Of a DNA stretch of 64,000 bases, positions 50,203-59,146 are shown piece after piece. The DNA lies in the NCBI RefSeq assembly GCF_024385605.1, contig NZ_JANFOJ010000008.1, forward strand, positions 1-64,000. Direction: 5' to 3'. The DNA is from Sporolactobacillus sp. STSJ-5 (lineage in GTDB: Bacteria > Bacillota > Bacilli > Bacillales > Sporolactobacillaceae). The notes beneath the pieces were generated by a model that was not told where the DNA came from, ran no database searches, and saw only the letters and a program-made list of their open reading frames with translations. Each line of letters begins with the position of its first letter. Within the stretch, counting starts at the first letter, position 1. The position numbers and the translations under genes are program-made.

Positions 50203-50985
50203 TCAGACGGCTGAGCCTTTTCTCCCAATTAAAAGCACTGCATTCCCCAAAGCTTTCTTACTTTGAAGGACACGAGGCAATTTTATCAAATCACTGAGTT
50301 TAACCGCCTTGAATTCAGAAACCCCGAGTTTCTTCACTTCGGTTAAAAAGTCACTATAGTTTCCGTATGTCTTATTGTCCATAAATAAATCCATAAAAAC
50401 GAAAACACCGTCTGAATCTAAGACTCTGATAGCCTCTTTTAGAAGCAGAATTTTATTTTTTTCATCCTTAACTTCATGAAACGTCAAGCAACTAATAACT
50501 GATTGAAATGCATTATCTAAAAACGGAAGCTTCGACGCACTCGCCTTAATGAATACAATTCGATCCGAAACGCCTTCAATTTCAGCATTACGCGCACATA
50601 ACTTTTGCGAATATTCCCAGTTGCTGCCCCAATAATCAATTCCTACAAATTGCCCCTTTGGAAATGCTTTCGCTCCTTTGATGGTAAGGGAGCCGCTTCC
50701 TGTACCGATATCGAGTAATTTCCCCTCTCCATCCCATTTTAATTTTTGTAAAATCAAATCATGGATGATCGATTGAAAATTATTCCCAAACGTTGCAAAT
50801 TGATAGTACGTGTAGGAAACGATAAAGGAAATATAGCAAAACGGAAGTGCGAACAGCCCCGACAAAATACGTATATACAGGTTTATGGGACAAAAAGCGG
50901 CAGCAATAAGACAAACACTGATGGCTAAAAATGTAATTAACTTATGTTTTCTGATCCATGTTTTGTAGACGGGTTTTGACCCCAT
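50203..50985 (-). CDS. SAM-dependent methyltransferase with N-terminal membrane segments
   Basis: 260 residues. Two hydrophobic segments at residues 15-60 precede a class I methyltransferase fold. Motif I is LLDIGTGSGSLTIKGAK, the acidic loop is GIDYWG, and post I/motif IV is VISCLTFHEV. It is probably membrane-anchored and may act on lipids or quinones, but the substrate is unknown. It starts at ATG 50985 with GAGGAAAC upstream on the minus strand. It follows the nitroreductase gene by 18 bases in the same direction. Confidence 0.82.
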   Translation of the reverse strand: MGSKPVYKTWIRKHKLITFLAISVCLIAAAFCPINLYIRILSGLFALPFCYISFIVSYTYYQFATFGNNFQSIIHDLILQKLKWDGEGKLLDIGTGSGSLTIKGAKAFPKGQFVGIDYWGSNWEYSQKLCARNAEIEGVSDRIVFIKASASKLPFLDNAFQSVISCLTFHEVKDEKNKILLLKEAIRVLDSDGVFVFMDLFMDNKTYGNYSDFLTEVKKLGVSEFKAVKLSDLIKLPRVLQSKKALGNAVLLIGRKGSAV

Positions 50986-51003
50986 ATAGTTTCCTCTTTC
51001 TAT

Positions 51004-51753
51004 TTAATACTTTACAAGCCCCTGACTTCTTAATGTCTCCAACATTCTCTTCTTTGCTTCCGATTGTTTGCCGGAAACGGCTTTGGCAATTTGATTGGTA
51101 AAAGTATCCACACGGCGGTTGGCATCGCGCAGATCGTAATACTGATTCACGTCATGGTCATAGTTCTCTAATTCTTCCAGCGGATGTTGAGGTGACTGGT
51201 ACTCGTTTTCAAAATAGACGGCTTCCTTAGGCAGACGCGGCTTAAGCTGTGGCGATTGATCCGGGTAGCCAATTGCGATTCCGAAGGCCGGAAAGGTGAA
51301 CTTTGGCAATTTTAAAAGATCAATCACGGCCTGAGGATCATTCAGAATACTGCCGAGGTATACGGTGCCAAGTCCCAGACTTTCGGCTGCTGCGACTATA
51401 TTTTGTGCCGCAATGACCGTGTCGCTGAATGCTCTGAAAAAGAAATCCGTAGAGCTCAGGACGTCGGTCGGCTGTTCTTTTGCTTCGGCAATCTTCGCAT
51501 TGCGGTGCATGTCGATGACAAGTACAAAAAGACGGTCTGCTTCTGCTATGTAATGCTGGTTGCCAATCTCAGCCAATGCTTTTTTCTTTTCCGGGTCGGT
51601 CACACCGATAATGGAGTATTGCTGAAAAAAGTTGCTTGTCGCTGCATGCTGGGCAGCACTGATGAGCAGATTGACTTGTTCCTGCGGGATATGCTGTTTC
51701 GTGAAGCTTCGAATGCTGCGGTGGTTCAAAAGGGTCTTAAGTGTTTCGTTCAT
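51004..51753 (-). CDS. NfsA-type NADPH-dependent nitroreductase
   Basis: 249 residues. FMN-binding starts at NHRSIRSFTKQHIP, with AAQHAATSNFFQQYS and GLGTVYLGSILNDP (FRase I/NfsA-type region) and an Arg/Lys-rich C-terminal part. Such enzymes reduce quinones, nitroaromatics or flavins with NADPH. ATG at 51753 is 12 bases from AGAGGAG; a longer start at 51789 contains the same site and is rejected. It may be co-transcribed with the downstream methyltransferase and ABM genes. Confidence 0.88.
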   Translation of the reverse strand: MNETLKTLLNHRSIRSFTKQHIPQEQVNLLISAAQHAATSNFFQQYSIIGVTDPEKKKALAEIGNQHYIAEADRLFVLVIDMHRNAKIAEAKEQPTDVLSSTDFFFRAFSDTVIAAQNIVAAAESLGLGTVYLGSILNDPQAVIDLLKLPKFTFPAFGIAIGYPDQSPQLKPRLPKEAVYFENEYQSPQHPLEELENYDHDVNQYYDLRDANRRVDTFTNQIAKAVSGKQSEAKKRMLETLRSQGLVKY

Positions 51754-51882
51754 GGGACGTATCTGCTCCTCTAAAGGTGGATTTTTCAAGTGTTCATCTA
51801 TGTACCGATTATAGCACGGTGCGACTTTGATTTATAAGAACGGGTTCGATTCGAAGCTCTTGAATAAAACTTAAAAAGATGG

Positions 51883-51901
51883 TATGTTGTATAACAACAT
51901 A
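51883..51901. promoter_or_regulatory. PadR-type operator
   Basis: TATGTTGT-ATA-ACAACATA is a perfect dyad 84 bases before the PadR-type start. It contains the ATGT...ACAT arms typical of PadR sites. A weaker related dyad, CTATGTTGCAATACAATATAG, lies near 51940. Confidence 0.65.
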
Positions 51902-51985
51902 GTTGTGAAACGACGTAGTTTCATATTTTTTTGTTCTTCTATGTTGCAATACAATATAGTCATTCGTGATGAAGAGGTGAATGCA

Positions 51986-52309
51986 TTGTCTTCTAGCCAA
52001 ATTCTTAAAGGAATTTTAGAGGGGTGTTTGCTGTCCGTTATTTCTAAAGGTGAAATTTATGGCTATGAAATGATTGAAAAGCTGAGTACTTATGGGTTCA
52101 CGATGGTTAGTGAGGGGAGCATTTATCCTTTGTTAATCCGAATGAGAAAAGAAGGGCTTGTCACGACGCGCTCAAAGAAGCTGCCTTCAGGTGGGCCAAA
52201 GCGAAAATATTATTCTCTGACTGAACAGGGCAAGGAAGAATTGGATTCCTTCAAACAAAAGTGGAGGGTAATTTCAGATAGTGTAAATCAACTTATGGAG
52301 GATGATTGA
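51986..52309 (+). CDS. PadR family transcriptional regulator
   Basis: 107 residues. The winged helix spans LLSVISKGEIYGYEMIEKLS and SEGSIYPLLIRMRKEGLVTT, with wing RKYYSLTEQGKEELD, as in PadR-s1 type regulators. TTG at 51986 is preferred as start because GAGGTGA lies 5 bases upstream; longer forms beginning near 51884 overlap the operator. The stop overlaps the TTG region of the next gene, coupling it to a HAAS-domain protein. Confidence 0.88.
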   Translation: MSSSQILKGILEGCLLSVISKGEIYGYEMIEKLSTYGFTMVSEGSIYPLLIRMRKEGLVTTRSKKLPSGGPKRKYYSLTEQGKEELDSFKQKWRVISDSVNQLMEDD

Positions 52310-52311
52310 AC

Positions 52312-53076
52312 ATGGCTGCTCTTTTAAAGGAAAGGCGTGAATTTCTGCAAAATTTGCGCATCTACTTACTATCTAGTGGAAAAAAAGAAGAGGAAACCGA
52401 GGAAATTGTCGGAGAGCTGGAAGATCATTTGTACGAAGCCGAAAAACACGGAAAAAGCGTCCAAGATATTATTGGTCAGTCACCCAAGGCATATATGGAG
52501 CAATTAGCCGGCGAAATGCCATTTGACTACAAAAACTTGCTGATTTATGTACCACTCATTTTGATCGGGCTCATTTGCTACAATATATTAAATAAAGCGG
52601 TAGAGGGCGTGTTTTCCTATTCATTGCTGGAGGCAGTTGGAGATATCGTGATTACGCTAATAGGACTAGGTCTCATTATTGTTCTTTTTAAATATGTTGC
52701 AAGCAGCAAGCTCTCGAAGATAAGCGAGGGACTGCTTTTTTATGGAGGCAGCCTAACGCCTATCATTCTTCTTGTCGCATTAACCTATTTAGATCGTGCG
52801 GTTGATTCGCCTATGATTCATTTAGGGTTAGTATGGCGAATTCTCGCTGTAGCACTTGCATGCCTCTTTTTAATTGGCATCGCGATATGGGCAAAAACAT
52901 GGGTGTCAATTATTATTCCGTTCTTATCACTTTCTCCGGAACTCGTTTTAAATCAAACAGGCATGCAGGAAACATCAAAAACTGTCCTGAGTACTGTGAT
53001 TACTTTTCTGGGATTAGGTATCTACATCTTTATCGTGTTTAAGAGGGAGCGAAAAAAAGAAACAAAGATTCTCTGA
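52312..53076 (+). CDS. HAAS-domain (DUF1700-like) membrane protein
   Basis: 254 residues. The N-terminal 70 residues are a helical HAAS-type domain (EEIVGELEDHLYEAEKHGKS and QSPKAYMEQLAGEMP), which characteristically pairs with PadR regulators. Six hydrophobic segments follow. The gene overlaps the PadR gene. It may act as a membrane partner or antagonist of the regulator in envelope-stress or antibiotic response. That role is inferred from other PadR-HAAS pairs. Confidence 0.82.
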   Translation: MAALLKERREFLQNLRIYLLSSGKKEEETEEIVGELEDHLYEAEKHGKSVQDIIGQSPKAYMEQLAGEMPFDYKNLLIYVPLILIGLICYNILNKAVEGVFSYSLLEAVGDIVITLIGLGLIIVLFKYVASSKLSKISEGLLFYGGSLTPIILLVALTYLDRAVDSPMIHLGLVWRILAVALACLFLIGIAIWAKTWVSIIIPFLSLSPELVLNQTGMQETSKTVLSTVITFLGLGIYIFIVFKRERKKETKIL

Positions 53077-53227
53077 GCTTGATAAGGGTAACCGATCCGG
53101 CATTTTTCATATAACGCTGTTTCAGATTTGTACTTCTCTCACCTTTTCAAGGTATTTTGCCATAGAAACAGCACCCGGTTTTTCAGGTGTTGCTTCTTAG
53201 AAATCATTGTTTCTATCAGTATTTGAG

Positions 53228-53264
53228 GATTCTCTCTAGATCATTAAGAGAGTCTCTTTTTTTG
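53228..53264 (+). terminator. terminator of PadR-HAAS operon
   Basis: GATTCTCT and AGAGAGTC arms with one wobble are followed by TCTCTTTTTTT. It overlaps the 3' end of the convergent LysR gene, a compact arrangement. Confidence 0.65.
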
Positions 53265-54012
53265 CAAGTAAATCAATTTCCGCGTACTTTTCTATAAATG
53301 TCACATGCAGCGTATGATCGACAGTGTTGACCATTGCCTTGGGCAGGAGCGTGATGCTGTTCTGAATCGTTTTGATGCTATTTAAAATAGAGCCAAGGTT
53401 ATCAAAGGCAACGAGATTATAATCTCTATCTTCCATAATTTTAATAAGTTCTTTTCGATAAGGACAACTTGTATCGCTGCTAACAACAAGATTAACTTCA
53501 CTCAATGAATGCCAGTCACAATTGCTGAGGATAAAAAGTTCTTCGCGTACATGGAGTAACGATTTGTATTTGTTTTTATTAAATTCACGATTGGTCCAGA
53601 TACAATCCAATTTGTCTTGCTCCAACTGCTGAAATAATTCAGAAGTTGCATGTGTAGAATTAAATACATCACTATAACCTGAATCCTTCAAGCGCTTTGT
53701 AAACAAAGGAATAACGGAATAGACCAGAGTTGGTGTCGCTCCAATTCGTATCATTTTATATTTTGATAAATCTTCAATCATATTGTGGTAGTCTGTAAGG
53801 ATTTTTTGGGAATGAACATAGAGTTGATCTGCTGCTGGAAGTGCTTTTATCCCTTTATTTGTCCGCTCAAATAGTTTGAGCCCCAATTGACGTTCAATAC
53901 TTTTAATTCGATGAGAAATATTTGGTTGAACATAGCCAAGATTAACGGCTGCTTTTGAAAAAGAACCGCTTTGATAGACTTCTTTGAAAATGACTAAATC
54001 ATTAAATTCCAT
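53236..54012 (-). CDS. LysR family transcriptional regulator (short)
   Basis: 258 residues, about 30-40 shorter than usual at the C-terminal end. The helix-turn-helix is GSFSKAAVNLGYVQPNISHRI; ERTNKGIKALPAADQLYVHS is the linker. The effector domain is recognisable but ends at KKETLLMI, inside the convergent terminator, so it may be truncated. It is divergent from an SDR gene 118 bases away, its probable target. Confidence 0.85.
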   Translation of the reverse strand: MEFNDLVIFKEVYQSGSFSKAAVNLGYVQPNISHRIKSIERQLGLKLFERTNKGIKALPAADQLYVHSQKILTDYHNMIEDLSKYKMIRIGATPTLVYSVIPLFTKRLKDSGYSDVFNSTHATSELFQQLEQDKLDCIWTNREFNKNKYKSLLHVREELFILSNCDWHSLSEVNLVVSSDTSCPYRKELIKIMEDRDYNLVAFDNLGSILNSIKTIQNSITLLPKAMVNTVDHTLHVTFIEKYAEIDLLAKKETLLMI

Positions 54013-54129
54013 GTTTTTTACCTCTTGTCATTATTTATATTGATAGCAAACATGATTATTAACCATTATACAGAGGAATTTTATTCATGTAACCTTATCT
54101 TGTAGATAATAGAATGAGGTGAGAAGATC

Positions 54130-54858
54130 GTGTTTCAAGATAAAGTCGTATTAGTTACCGGAGGCGGAACCGGAATTGGGCGAGCAACCTGCATCAAACT
54201 TTCTTCTTCCGGTGCAAAAGTGGTTGTGAACTATTCAAAGTCATTTAAGGAAGCGCGAGAAACGTACGATCAATTAACAAATGAAGGGCTCTTGTATCAG
54301 GCGGATATTAGCGATGAGATACAAGTCAAAGAAATGATTCTTGCGTGTATTGAAAAATTTGGGAAACTCGATTATCTCGTAAACAATGCTGGAATTACGC
54401 ATCAATTAGCAATGGATAATCTTGAGGGAGCAACTGACGAGGTTTGGGATAAACTTTGGGATGTGAATGTTAAAGGAACGTTTCATTGCATTAAAGAGGC
54501 AGTTCCTTATTTAAAGAAGAGCAAAGATGCCGCAATTGTTAATGTCGGAAGCGTGGCAGGGACTACTGGATTAGGTTCCTCAGTCCCCTATGCAGTGACA
54601 AAATCAGCAGTTCATGGATTAACCAAGTCATTGGCATTTTCACTAGCCCCGAAAGTCAGAATCAATAGTATTGTACCCGGTGCTGTGAAAACAAGGTGGT
54701 GGAAAGGTAATGAGGAAAAGATGGAAGAATTGGCAGGACGTATTCTTTTAAAAAGAATAGCTATTCCTGAGGATATTGCTGAATCCATTTGCTACGCTCT
54801 TGTACAAAAGTCGCTCACAGGACAAATAATTACTGTAGACAATGGACAGACAATGTGA
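54130..54858 (+). CDS. SDR family oxidoreductase, FabG-like
   Basis: 242 residues. The cofactor loop is VTGGGTGIGRATC (residues 9-21), NNAG is intact in YLVNNAGITH, the Ser is in NVGSVAGTTG, and Tyr/Lys lie in YAVTKSAVHG. GTG at 54130 is the start, with GAGGTGAGA upstream. FabG-like, but the acyl-ACP role is not certain. Divergent from a LysR gene, so likely a regulated stand-alone reductase. Confidence 0.9.
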   Translation: MFQDKVVLVTGGGTGIGRATCIKLSSSGAKVVVNYSKSFKEARETYDQLTNEGLLYQADISDEIQVKEMILACIEKFGKLDYLVNNAGITHQLAMDNLEGATDEVWDKLWDVNVKGTFHCIKEAVPYLKKSKDAAIVNVGSVAGTTGLGSSVPYAVTKSAVHGLTKSLAFSLAPKVRINSIVPGAVKTRWWKGNEEKMEELAGRILLKRIAIPEDIAESICYALVQKSLTGQIITVDNGQTM

Positions 54859-54891
54859 CGACCGCCTCTCAGAAGGTCAATGATACAAAAT

Positions 54892-54926
54892 AAAGCAGCA
54901 CCGTTCGTTAGGGTGCTGCTTTTAAC
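54892..54926 (+). terminator. rho-independent terminator
   Basis: AAAGCAGCACC and GGGTGCTGCTTT arms with an 8-base loop and a T-rich tail, after the SDR gene. Confidence 0.88.
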
Positions 54927-55263
54927 TTTTATTACCGGGTGAGCTTTCCATTTTATTTCAATTTGTAGAGAGCAGCGGAACATAAAAGACTTATGAATAA
55001 GAATGCGTCAATCACTTAAAAAGGACGTATATACGGATATGGTTAGGCAACAATGGGCTTACTACAAGTAGTAGTTCAATAGATTTTGTGATTCATTACT
55101 CCTTTTTTGGAGAAGAAAAATTTTGCTCAAACCATGGTAAAATAACAGAAAGATATCTAATATTTGAATTCGTTCAAAAGTATTGATAGGCTGTAGCATC
55201 AAATAAATTGGTTATAAGCTGCGAAAGGCAGCCAAAAAACCATACTGACAAAAGGAGTTCCCT
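54927..55263. other. intergenic region upstream of LacI gene
   Basis: About 340 AT-rich bases. I see no gene and no clear operator beyond the AAAGGAG ribosome site 6 bases before the LacI ATG. Confidence 0.5.
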
Positions 55264-56304
55264 ATGGTAACTATCAAAAAAATAGCCGAAATGGTTGGCG
55301 TTAGTCCGACAACGGTTTCGAATGTGATTCATGGACGGAAGAATAAGGTATCAGAAGAAAATTACAAGAAGGTAAAAGAGGCACTGAATCAAGCAAATTA
55401 CGTTTCCAATATGAGTGGCAGAATTCTATCTCAAAATGGTTCGAAAATCATTGGCGTGATTTTAAATTATTCGCGACGTTCTGAAGTTAACGTTGTGTCT
55501 GATCCTTTTTACAACCAAATTATTGGGTATTTAGAGGAGCAGATACGGATGAATGGCTACTATATGATGCTGTACACATCTGGGAGTGTTCAAGAAAGCC
55601 TCAATCTAGCCTCAGCGTGGAAAATTGAAGGCCTTGTTATCCTGGGGGCTTTACCTGCTGATGCGGAAAAATTTAGTCAGGTCGCGCAGATGCCGATTGC
55701 TTTTATTGATACGTATGTTGACGAGCCTGTAATGAAAAAAGGATTTATCAACGTCGGTTTGCAAGATTATGAAGGTTGTTATGATGTGACTAACTATTTA
55801 ATTCATTTAGGGCATAAGAACATTGGGTTTTGTGCTGATGGAAATCAGTTAATTGGTGTTGATGAGCAGAGACTTAGTGGTTTTAATCAGGCAATGGCGG
55901 ATGCCGGTATTAAATTCGATCAAGAAAAAGATTTCTTTGGACTTCCTTATAAAGTTCATGAACGTCATGACTATTTAACTCAATTAATAAAAACACGATT
56001 TAAATCCTATACAGCACTCGTTTTTACTTCTGATTACTTAGCCGTTGACGCGTTGAATTTGCTGCAAGATAATCATTTTCGGATTCCAGAGGACATGTCG
56101 ATTACCGGATTTGATCATAATATTTTTTCGGAGCAATCCCGGCCAAAGCTAACAACGGTTGAACAGAACGTGAAAGAAAAGGCTCAGTTGACCATTTACT
56201 ATTTAATGCAGGAAATCCATCAACCAAAAGCGCAGATTGCAAACATCAAACTCAAGACGAAGCTGATCATTCAGGAAAGTACAAGGAGCTTGGAGAATGA
56301 ATAG
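55264..56304 (+). CDS. LacI family transcriptional regulator
   Basis: 346 residues. The N-terminal helix-turn-helix is IKKIAEMVGVSPTTVSNVIHG (residues 4-24, the DNA-reading part VSPTTVSNVI), with the hinge NYVSNMSGRILSQNGSKIIG. A periplasmic-binding-like domain follows (GVILNYSRRSEVN, FTSDYLAVDALNLL, ITGFDH). AAAGGAG precedes the ATG. No sugar genes are adjacent in this window, so its target is unknown. A 21-bp repeat tract follows its stop. Confidence 0.9.
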   Translation: MVTIKKIAEMVGVSPTTVSNVIHGRKNKVSEENYKKVKEALNQANYVSNMSGRILSQNGSKIIGVILNYSRRSEVNVVSDPFYNQIIGYLEEQIRMNGYYMMLYTSGSVQESLNLASAWKIEGLVILGALPADAEKFSQVAQMPIAFIDTYVDEPVMKKGFINVGLQDYEGCYDVTNYLIHLGHKNIGFCADGNQLIGVDEQRLSGFNQAMADAGIKFDQEKDFFGLPYKVHERHDYLTQLIKTRFKSYTALVFTSDYLAVDALNLLQDNHFRIPEDMSITGFDHNIFSEQSRPKLTTVEQNVKEKAQLTIYYLMQEIHQPKAQIANIKLKTKLIIQESTRSLENE

Positions 56305-56358
56305 ATGCTCGCAGAAAAATGGGTATGGATCCATCTGTGATTGCTAGAGAATTAAACA

Positions 56359-56484
56359 GGCCGATAAAACGTATAAAGAGACCGATAAACTCCGGAAACG
56401 GACCGATAAAACGCGCAAACGGACCGATAAATTCTTCAAACGGACCGATAAACTCCGGAAACAGGCCGATAAGATCAGGAAATC
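56359..56484 (+). repeat. six tandem 21-bp repeats (RCCGATAAA units)
   Basis: Six consecutive 21-base units begin G(A/G)CCGATAA(A/G) at 56359, 56380, 56401, 56422, 56443 and 56464. The last ten bases of each unit vary (ACTCCGGAAAC, TTCTTCAAACG and so on). The tract lies between the LacI gene and the Wadjet operon. Open frames across it encode only a 7-residue repeat and are not considered genes. Confidence 0.88.
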
Positions 56485-56627
56485 CGAACCTCCGCAGTTC
56501 AGGTGTTCATTCATAAATACCACGTTCACCTGGTAAAATCCCCGTTGGCTTAAAAACTATGCCGCAAATACATCGAAAGTTAAGTATAATGAGACTATAA
56601 GCGAACTGTGAGCGGAGGTGCGCGTGA

Positions 56628-57662
56628 TTGGATGAAGTGACAAAGCGTTTAACAGAATTTTCAAAGAAAACCATTGAGTTAGGCGAGCTTGAGAAACTGC
56701 TCACGCCGTTTTTTCAGACCTATGAAACATTCGCGGACAGGATTCTTCAGTTCGAAAAAGAGAACGTATTGATCATGGTGCGATCCACCGGTCGGACGAC
56801 ACGCACACCGTCGCTCGCACTCAAATACCGAATCAATAAAAGTGCGCTGAGCGGGAATTACCACAAAGAGCTTCAACGCTATCGGGCTAAGCTGCACACG
56901 GCAATCAATCTTGACGGGTATTATCGCGCGGATCCTTCATTGTGGGAAAAACATCTCCCGTATCTCCTCAAAATTGATCGTTATCTCAAAACACATGGTT
57001 TTCCGACTGACCTCGTTCCTGCGCCGGAGCGAAGCTATGAATTGGTTGAGGATGAGAAGTGGATTGATGAGAAGGGCGGGAAGGAACTATTAGAAAAAAT
57101 TGGTTTGTATGCTCGCCTTACTATTATCCCCGTCTCAGATCCTTTAATGTTCGCAATCAATCCGCTTAAACTAAATGAAAAAGAACAGTATCATCTGATT
57201 GTTGAAAATAAAACAACCTATCAAGGCCTTCTGCCGGTATTAAAAGAGACAGATTGTGCGACACTGATTTATGGGTGCGGCAAGGCAGTTGTTAAGAGTA
57301 TTGAGCAGTTTCCCATGCAATATCCGATCAGCGCCAAGCATCATTTCTTGTACTTTGGTGATTTGGACAGGGAAGGACTGTCAATCTGGTACTCTCTTAA
57401 TCAGAAACAAGCAGCGCGACCGGCATTACCGTTTTATCAAGCCTGCTTAAAAAAGGCCCCTGCCGTTGGCAAAGCGTATCAGCGATCTCGAAGCGTTGCA
57501 GAGGATCAATTCCTTGCATGTTTCTCAGAACAACAGGCAGAACGAATACGCACGATGCTTCATGATGGAAAGTACTATCCGCAAGAAATTCTGAAGACGA
57601 GAGAATTACAACATATATGGAGGGGAACGGATTGGAAGAGCTTGATCTGCGCGAAATCGTAA
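56628..57662 (+). CDS. jetD: Wadjet JetD (DUF2220, TOPRIM-like nuclease)
   Basis: 344 residues. The C-terminal half shows the DUF2220/TOPRIM-like catalytic core: the Glu in IVENKTTYQGL, then YGCGKAV and the DxD acidic pair of YFGDLDREGLSIW. The N-terminal half is a helical and wHTH-like arm domain. In Wadjet systems JetD is the nuclease subunit that cleaves circular plasmid DNA after SMC-driven loop extrusion. It starts with TTG at 56628 after GGAGGTG. It is first in this operon, and its end overlaps jetA. No DUF3322 signature was recognised with confidence. Confidence 0.88.
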   Translation: MDEVTKRLTEFSKKTIELGELEKLLTPFFQTYETFADRILQFEKENVLIMVRSTGRTTRTPSLALKYRINKSALSGNYHKELQRYRAKLHTAINLDGYYRADPSLWEKHLPYLLKIDRYLKTHGFPTDLVPAPERSYELVEDEKWIDEKGGKELLEKIGLYARLTIIPVSDPLMFAINPLKLNEKEQYHLIVENKTTYQGLLPVLKETDCATLIYGCGKAVVKSIEQFPMQYPISAKHHFLYFGDLDREGLSIWYSLNQKQAARPALPFYQACLKKAPAVGKAYQRSRSVAEDQFLACFSEQQAERIRTMLHDGKYYPQEILKTRELQHIWRGTDWKSLICAKS

Positions 57663-59146
57663 ACGGCTATAAGGAACGGATGCGGCGGCTCGCTCTGTTC
57701 GATCCACTATATGAGCTGGAGCGCAAGCGCGAACAGGACCACGAAAAGAATGACGTTGATATGAAGGGACTGGGTTTGCTTTCGCTACTTTTCTTTTTTG
57801 AGCAGAAATTGATGCGCCAGTACAAGGCCGGGGCGAAACAATTGGCCGCTTTTTTGGAAAAGGTGATTGCGGCTCAGTATCAGTTGGATGAGAACGATTA
57901 TGAACGTATCGCCCGATCAATTATTCAAACCTTCCGTCCCACAACCGGGAAAAAACGGCGTTATATCTTTTTTAATTGGGAAACAAATCAAGAGGACAGC
58001 ATTGACTATTCGATCTTGAAGGCAAACTCATTCGACTTGAAAACGAACACGCAATATTACACTTTGGACGAGGATGGACTCGAACTCGTTTTCGCCACCA
58101 AGGAGTTTTACAGTGAATTTCAACTGTCGATTAATCAGCTGATGCTTCGGAAACAGCTGGACAAGGGAGAGTTCAAAGGCGCGCTGCGGCAGATTAATGA
58201 AATGCGGATCGATGTCGAGAGTCTTGAGGAGCGCATGGGGCGGCTGAAGCATGAAATTCAGCGCAGTATTGTGTCGGAAGAGACCTTTGAGCGCTACAAG
58301 CAGCTGCTGGAAGATATCTATGGACGGCTCAAACGTGAGGACGAAGAATTCAAAGAGCTGCGCCAATTTGTTAAGGAAACACGTGATCGGCTGTATGCAA
58401 AGGATGTGCATAAGCGGGAGATCCGTACCTATGATTTGGTTTTGACGATCGCGCGCGAACTGGAGTCTGTGCATTATGACCATTCGCGGCTTTTGGAGCA
58501 AACCCTAGATTTGAAAAATACGACGCTGCTTACCGCTCAGGAATCCCTGTACTACACCGGTATTCAAGCATTCAATTTTGATCAGGATCTTACCGCGAAA
58601 ATCCTGGCTACGCCATTGCCTGCCGAAGCAATGATCGGAGTCCTGCAACCGTTTCTTAACGTAGAAGAGAATGAAACATGGTCGCCGCTCACGGTCCTTG
58701 CCGACCAAAAAATCAATGAAGAACGTGAGGAACGCGATGATCAGGGATTTGTTGAAGCGGACGAGCATGAAGAGGATCAATCCTACCGGCACGCGCTGGC
58801 TGAAAAATACAAACAGCTCATGGGTCTTTTTCTGAGTGCCTATGAACAAGGGCAGGGGCAAAATTTGTCCCGGTTCATGAATTTTCTTGAAGCACATGAA
58901 CATGCGGAATTATTGGAACGACGCTATTTTTACCAATTCTGGCTGATTCTTCATCAACGCTCGCCAATCAGATACGGCGAATCAGAGGATGAGGAAAGTA
59001 ATGCCATCCTTGACGAAGCGCTCGCACTACTCGAAAACCGAACGCTGCATGTGCGTGAGGGTAAAGGACTGATTCGAAAATCCAAGCGATTTTCCATCCA
59101 AGAATTGCAAATCCATTTGGAGGGCGAAGAAAATGAACTATTCTGA
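57617..59146 (+). CDS. jetA: Wadjet JetA (kleisin-like subunit)
   Basis: 509 residues from ATG 57617. A TTG at 57632 fits the ribosome site GGAGGGG better (it lies inside the first codons), which would give 504 residues. Mostly helical, with winged-helix-like ends and a long coiled coil in the middle (VESLEERMGRLKHEIQRS and a following helical hairpin). This is as expected for the MukF-like kleisin that bridges the JetC heads; it resembles the DUF5716-type JetA of Firmicutes. The gene overlaps jetD by 46 bases and jetB by 14. Confidence 0.82.
   Translation: MEGNGLEELDLREIVNGYKERMRRLALFDPLYELERKREQDHEKNDVDMKGLGLLSLLFFFEQKLMRQYKAGAKQLAAFLEKVIAAQYQLDENDYERIARSIIQTFRPTTGKKRRYIFFNWETNQEDSIDYSILKANSFDLKTNTQYYTLDEDGLELVFATKEFYSEFQLSINQLMLRKQLDKGEFKGALRQINEMRIDVESLEERMGRLKHEIQRSIVSEETFERYKQLLEDIYGRLKREDEEFKELRQFVKETRDRLYAKDVHKREIRTYDLVLTIARELESVHYDHSRLLEQTLDLKNTTLLTAQESLYYTGIQAFNFDQDLTAKILATPLPAEAMIGVLQPFLNVEENETWSPLTVLADQKINEEREERDDQGFVEADEHEEDQSYRHALAEKYKQLMGLFLSAYEQGQGQNLSRFMNFLEAHEHAELLERRYFYQFWLILHQRSPIRYGESEDEESNAILDEALALLENRTLHVREGKGLIRKSKRFSIQELQIHLEGEENELF

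Noticed and set aside
56359-56484. CRISPR array
   Set aside because: Units are 21 bp in direct tandem with no spacers, and no cas genes are present; no other CRISPR-like repeat was found in the window.
56319-56516. Plus-strand frame of 65 codons with a 7-residue repeat
   Set aside because: It is the translation of the 21-bp tandem repeat; no usable ribosome site.
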